Assembly (NCBI GenBank): GCA_023128035.1
Contig: JAGMES010000038.1
Span: forward strand, 1-33,047
Length of the DNA stretch: 33,047 nt
Origin: Halanaerobiales bacterium
Lineage (GTDB): Bacteria; Bacillota_F; Halanaerobiia; DY22613
Reading direction: 5' to 3'
Positions 14,001 to 20,000 of this stretch are shown here, one piece after another. Position 1 is the first letter of the stretch; every line of letters starts with the position of its first letter. A program made the position numbers and the translations under genes. The notes beneath the pieces were generated by a model that made no database searches, had not been told where the DNA came from, and saw only the letters and a program-made list of their open reading frames with translations.

Positions 14001-17000
14001 CCAGGACAACATGATCTACACCCAATTTTTCGGTGATCATTTTAATATTTTTAAGATCACTACCAGCAAAGTAACCATTATCAAAAGTTACTGTGAGTAC
14101 ATTTAATCCCATATCAACTAATTGATATAGTGCATAGGCTGAACCGAGTCCTCCAGAATATAATAGAAGGCAATCATATTTACTTTCCCCAGTGTGCGTT
14201 TTATCTTGATTTACTTTACTTATTAAATTTTCTAAATCAGTTGGAGCTTGAAAATAGTGATCAGCAATTTCTTTATAATGACTAATATCGGCACAGATAT
14301 CACAGCTTCTGTCCTTAATCGAAACTGAATAAGCTGAAGTAATTCCACATGTTTTACAGGTTTCAATCTCTTTATTCTTCTCATTTTTATCTTTAACCAC
14401 CACGATTGCATCATTGATAGAATCATGTTTTATGAGTGCTGATTCAATCTCACCAGGTTCGATCCGATAACCTCTAATCTTAACCTGATCATCAACTCTT
14501 CCTAAAATCTCAATATTTCCATCATTTAATATCCGACCCATATCACCGGTCTTATATAATTTACCCTCTCCAAATGGATTACCTACAAAACTCTCGCTAG
14601 TTTCTGCAGGATTATTGATATATCCTCTAGCGACACTCTCGCCAGCGATGCAAATTTCTCCAGTCATGCCGATTGGGAGTAATTGCAAATCTTTTGATAA
14701 GATATAGATTTGATTATTGGCAACCGTTCTTCCTATTGGAACGGTTTTGAGTTCTTCATTTTTGTCAAGATGGTAGTAGGTGTTGTTGATGGTACACTCA
14801 GTTGGCCCGTAAGTATTAACAATTTTTCCATCAAAATATGAATAAAAGTTTTTAACAACCTCTGGACTGATGGCTTCTGCTCCAATCAGTAGCCATTGCA
14901 AACTTAGCTTACCCTCAAAGTTTTTGGAGTTTAAAAGATAAGTCATTCCAATTACCAGTGATGCAGGACAGTACATCATTGTCAGTGATTTATCTTCTAT
15001 CATTAGATCAATTAAATAATCAGCATCTTTGCCCTGTTCACTGTTTAGTAATTTTACCTTAGCTCCGATATATAGTGGCCAGAAAATCTCCCAGACTGAT
15101 GGGTCAAAAGTGAGATTAGTTCTTTGAACAATTGCTGCTTCTTCATTTAGCTTAAACTCATCCTGCATCCAGAAAATACAGTTATTTACCTGTCTGTGTT
15201 CGACCATAATTCCCTTTGGTTTTCCTGTAGTTCCTGAGGTGTACATTACATAAGCTAAATTTTTGGCAGTATTAAGTGGTTCTAAGTTTTCTGGAGATTC
15301 AACTGAGATAATATCATTTATTTGATCAATAAGTAGTACTTTTCTCGATAAATTGGTTTCTAATCTTTGGCGATAGGCAATTCCTTCAATAGAACTTAAG
15401 ACCTCATAAGATGGAAGTTTAAAATCATTTTTAAACATTTCATTTAGCAATTCAGTAAATATAAATTCACCTTCACCCATAATCACAAGATCAATATTTT
15501 TGTCTTTCAAAATCGTAGTATATTCACTCGTAGCATATGGACCACCTGTGATGATCGGTACATTGATTCCCCAGATTCTTAAATTAGAGACAGTTTGATG
15601 GAAAAAATCTTTATAAAATGAAAGAGTTCTAATTCCGATCAAATCAGGCTGGTATTCATCAATAATCGCTTTTAATTCTGCAAAACTGTCAAAGTCTGTT
15701 CCAGACTTATAGATTCTGCCATCAATCTTTTCTCCAAATTTTTCTTTGATATAAGTCATAAGGTAAAGAAGACCTAAAGGTTGTTCTGCCACTTTATAAA
15801 GCATACTATGTGAACTAAAATGTTGCGATAAATCTAATAAGAGGATTTTCTTAACTTCAGCAGTATTCTTTGCTTCTCTTATTAGAGATGTTTCAAAAAT
15901 CTCTGGAACGTACTTTGTTTTCGATATTTCTGGCAATATAAAATCTTCAATTCCAGCAAATTCTAAGACATCTTCAATCTTTTTAACTTCTGTCGGAAGA
16001 TAGGCATTGTATTTTTGCAGTAATGCATCTTCATCAATTACTTTTAATTGAACAGGTAATACTTTCTTCAATCTCTCAGGGTTTAAAAAGTATTCATTTA
16101 AAAAGTTAGATTGATACTTTCTAGTAAAACTTTTTGGGAATGGCAAAGTCTCTGGCAATTCATGGTATGCTAATCCTACAGATTTTAAGATATCTTCTTT
16201 TGCCACACCATTATTAAGGGCAAACTCTTCCATTTCTGTATTAGGAAAAACTTTAAGAATATGGATATAGGGAAAATGAATCCACTTGACATCTTTGATA
16301 AAATTCAATGTCATCTTCGCTTCTTCTTCAGTTTCTGTCGGAAAACCATGCATAGTTGCCAGTTCCAAAATCACATTTGGATGTTGAGTTGCGATATAAT
16401 CCATGACATTTTTAAACTTATCAATATCAAGATATTTTTTCACAGCTTTTTGCAACCTTGGAGAAGCAGTTTCTAAAGATAAATTAATATTTACAGTTCC
16501 TGCTTCAACCATGAGATCAATATAATCTGGCGTTAGAAGATCACCCCGCAAACCATTTGGGAAGAAAATCTTTACATCTAAACGATTCTTTTTGATAAGT
16601 TTAAATAGACGTGCACTATTTTCTCGATTGAGATTAAAGCAATCATCCAAAATCGAAAAATTCTTTACTCCACGCTTATAATAATACTCGATTTCTTGAT
16701 AAATATTTTCTGCACTACGATAAACATGACTTTTTGACCAGACTTTATGACAATATAGACAGAGATAGGGACATCCTCTCGTAGCCTGAAGTGAGATTGA
16801 GTTATTCACACTTGCCATGCCTATCTTATTTTTATATTTACTAAAATCTATGTATGATCTATCTAACATCGGTAATTGATCAAAAGTTTTAATATATGGA
16901 TGAGTTTTGGTCACAACTATCTCTGGCTTATTCTCATCAATGTTTTCTAAAGAAATGAAAGAAATATCTTTGATTAGCTTACTATCAGTTAGCAAAATTT

Positions 17001-20000
17001 TTGCGTTGGAATTTTTTAGCATATAAAGAATACGCTCTTTTGGATATGATGGATCAATCGGTAAATATGCCCCTCCTGCTTTTAAGATTGCTAAAAGACT
17101 TATTACCATCTTAGGAGAACGATTGAGCATCAGTCCAACCACTGTCTCTTTCATTACCCCATTTTTTCTGAGAACTCTGGCAAGTTTGTTGGACCTGTGA
17201 TTTACTTCTTTATATGTTAATTTTTGATCTTCAAAGATCACTGCGATAGCTTCAGGTGTATTTTTGGCCTGTTCTTCAAATAATTGATAGATTGTCTTAT
17301 CTCTTGGATAATCTAAAATAAAATCATTAAACTTAAATAATAAATCTTTTTCCTCTTTAGAAATCAGCTCAATCTCTGCTAAGGATAATTTACTCGCAAA
17401 ATCATTTTCGATTACAGAGATAAGGATCTGTTTAAAATGATCAGCCATACTCTCAATGGTTTCTTTATTGAATAAATCGGTATTGTATTCAAATTCAAAA
17501 TAAATTCCATCAGTTGTCTCGGTAGCAAAAAGGATAAAATCAAATTTTGATCTCTTTAACTCAAACTGATATGGCTCGATATCTACATTACCTAGTTGTC
17601 TACCTGATTTTTCAATCTGGTTTTGTAACACTAACATCACATCAAATAATGGATTTCTACTCATATCCCGTTCAAGATCAAGTTTTTCAACGAGAATATC
17701 CATCTGATATGCCTGATTATCAAATGCTTTTAGTGTATTTTCTTTCACTTCACTCAAAAATTCTGTAAATGTCTTGGATGGTTTAGGATAATTTCTCATT
17801 GGAAGAGTATTAACAAACATCCCAATAATATTTTCAAGATCAGGATGGATTCTTCCAGCCACAGGTGTACCCACAATGATATCTTCCTGTCTAGAATATT
17901 TGGATAGCAAAATATTATAGAATGCTAATAAAGTCATGTATAAAGTAGCACCGTGTTTATTAGCTAGTTGGTTTAGCTTAGCACTTAACTCCTGATCAAT
18001 CTTAAAATAATAAGAATCTCCATCATAACCTTTGATAGATGGCCTAGGATGATCTGTTGGTAGATTAAGAACTGGTAATTCACCATCTAATACATCTACC
18101 CAATAATCTTCCCATCTTTGAACTTCACCAGAGTTAACAAGCTCCTCCTGCCAGACTGCAAAATCCTTATACTGGACCTTTTGTTCTGGTAAATCAGCGT
18201 CATTATAAAGGGCGAAAAATTCCTCGATTAAAATATTCATTGAGATTCCATCTGAGATGATATGATGCATGTCAAATAAAATAAGTTGTCTCTCTTTATC
18301 TTTAATCACACCAACTCGAAAAAGTGGGGTCTGTTCAAACTCAAAAGGCTGAATAAATTGATTAACAATCTCTTTAATCTCATCGTCTGAGAAAGATTGA
18401 CTGTTAAAATATTGAATGTTTAACTCAACATTATCACGAATAATTTGCACAGGTTCTTCTTCTATCACAGTAAATGATGTCCGTAAGGATTCCTGGCGAT
18501 TAACTAATTTTTGCAGAGCTTTTTCCATCTTCTTCTGATCAAGCTCACCTTTAACCATAAATGCTCGTGGCATATTATACCCTAAATTATCTCCCATCAC
18601 CTGATTTAAGGCAAAAAGACGCTTTTGGGCAAAGGATACAGGATAATACTCTCTTTTCTCGATACTTTTAATAGCTGAAAACGATTTTTGAGATTGTTTT
18701 GAGATAATAGCTGCTAGTTCTTCAATTGTTGGAGATTCAAAGATTGCTCTTAAAGAAATTTCGGCATTCAGTTCTTTAGAGATTTTTGATTGTACTAGAG
18801 TTACTTTTAGAGAATGTCCACCTAGATCAAAGAAATTATCTTTAACACCAATCTCTTCAACCCTTAAAATCTTAGACCAAATCTCGGTCAGTTTTTTCTC
18901 AATTTCAGTCTCAGGAGCAACATATTCTACACCAGAGGTCATCCGATAATCTGGCTCGGGTAAAGCTTTGCGATCAATCTTACCATTTGGCAAAAGAGGA
19001 AAACTTTCCATCAGGAAAAAGTAATTTGGTATCATATATTCAGGTAGATGATCAGATAAATATTCTTTTAGCTCTCCAGCCGAAATCTTATCTTCTGTGA
19101 CTACATAAGCAGCAAGATAGATTTCATCATCTGCGTTTTTCTTATCAATTACCACTACTTCTTTTATCTTTTCATGTGTTAACAATTGACTTTCGATATC
19201 CCCAAGTTCAACACGTACTCCTCTGATTTTAACCTGATAATCTTTCCGACCGATCAGTTCAATATTTCCATTGGCTAAAATTCTGCCCAAATCGCCTGTT
19301 TTATATAGTTTATCATCAGGGTTATTGCTATAAAGATTTTGGATGAATCTTTCTTGTGTTAGTTCTGGATCTTTGTAATATCCCAAAGTCATAAAAGGGG
19401 TACGGATATAGATTTCTCCTACCATCTCCTGTTGACAGGGTTTAAGATTGTCGTCAAGGATTAAAACTCTGGCCCCTTTCATTGGTTGACCGATAGAGAT
19501 TGAAGCGCGATTTTTATCCTCTTCTTTGATCAAATAATAAGTTTTAACCATGGTAGTCTCAGAAGGCCCATATAAATTGACGAGTTGAGTTCTTTCTCCA
19601 AAGATCGAATACCATCTTCTAAGATCTTTAGGATTGATCCTTTCGCCTGACATCAGTATGTATTTTAGTTCCTGAAAATCTTCAGCATTTAAATCATTGG
19701 TCAGAATCATTCTGAACAAACTCGGTACACAATGGATAAGATTAATTTTTGATTGATTGATCCAATGGGTTAATTTATTTGCACTTAAAAGGATATCATT
19801 AGATTCCGGAATACATAGTGTTCCACCTGAACAGAGTGGTACAAAGACATCTCTTAAAAAGGCATCAAATGAAGGAGTGGTAAACTGACTTGTCCTGAAA
19901 TTTTCATTGATCTGAAAGGTTTCAATCTCCCATTTGATGAAGTGTACTAGTCCCTTGTAGCGGCCGAGGATTCCCTTTGGGCGACCTGTGGAGCCCGAGG

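Larger units (their letters stand above)
13348..14376 (-). other. PP-loop ATPase domain inserted in the same A domain (between A8 and A10)
   Basis: An insert of 337 residues interrupts the small C-terminal subdomain of the A domain. It starts with two Cys pairs (CKTC, Cys2039/2042; CDIC, Cys2057/2060), then has YDCLLLYSGGLGSAY with the PP-loop at Ser2106-Ser2111, TFDNGYF, and a third pair CNGC (Cys2177/2180) followed by LVIGATLSRGQ. The order of Cys pairs and PP-loop resembles WbpG-like N-acetyl-sugar amidotransferases and TtuA/Ncs6 thiolases, which adenylate a carbonyl oxygen and replace it with N or S. The usual SGGxDS Asp is Gly here (SGGLGS), so activity may be altered. The insert is bounded by an 18-nt near-perfect direct repeat. 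Confidence 0.82.
11540..18690 (-). other. NRPS module 2: C-A(B12-radical SAM, PP-loop)-T-E
   Basis: About 2,380 residues, more than twice a normal C-A-T module. An LCL-like condensation domain (MHHIISDGIS near 18250) is followed by an A domain starting near 17320. The A-domain cores are all present but separated by two insertions: A2 (AGGAYLPIDPSYP) near 17070, A3 (YTSGTTGKPKG) near 15200, A5 (NTYGPTE), A7 (YKTGDMGR), A8 (GRVDDQVKIRGYRIEPGEIE) near 14450 and A10 (NGKVDKKALPEPD) near 13200. The carrier has LGGDS (Ser2479), the form typical before epimerization domains, and an E domain closes the module. The hand-read pocket code is DPWYLGTINK, which matches no code I know. The module should load, modify and invert one residue. 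Confidence 0.85.

Noticed and set aside
15361..16920. A separate radical SAM gene lying inside the NRPS region
   Set aside because: The frame is continuous with A-domain sequence on both sides and there is no internal stop, so it is an inserted domain rather than a separate gene.
697..17768. Short plus- and minus-strand open frames within the giant NRPS, and similar ones at 21184-30248
   Set aside because: All lie opposite to or out of phase with well-supported NRPS, radical SAM or methyltransferase coding sequence and have no ribosome sites or family features.
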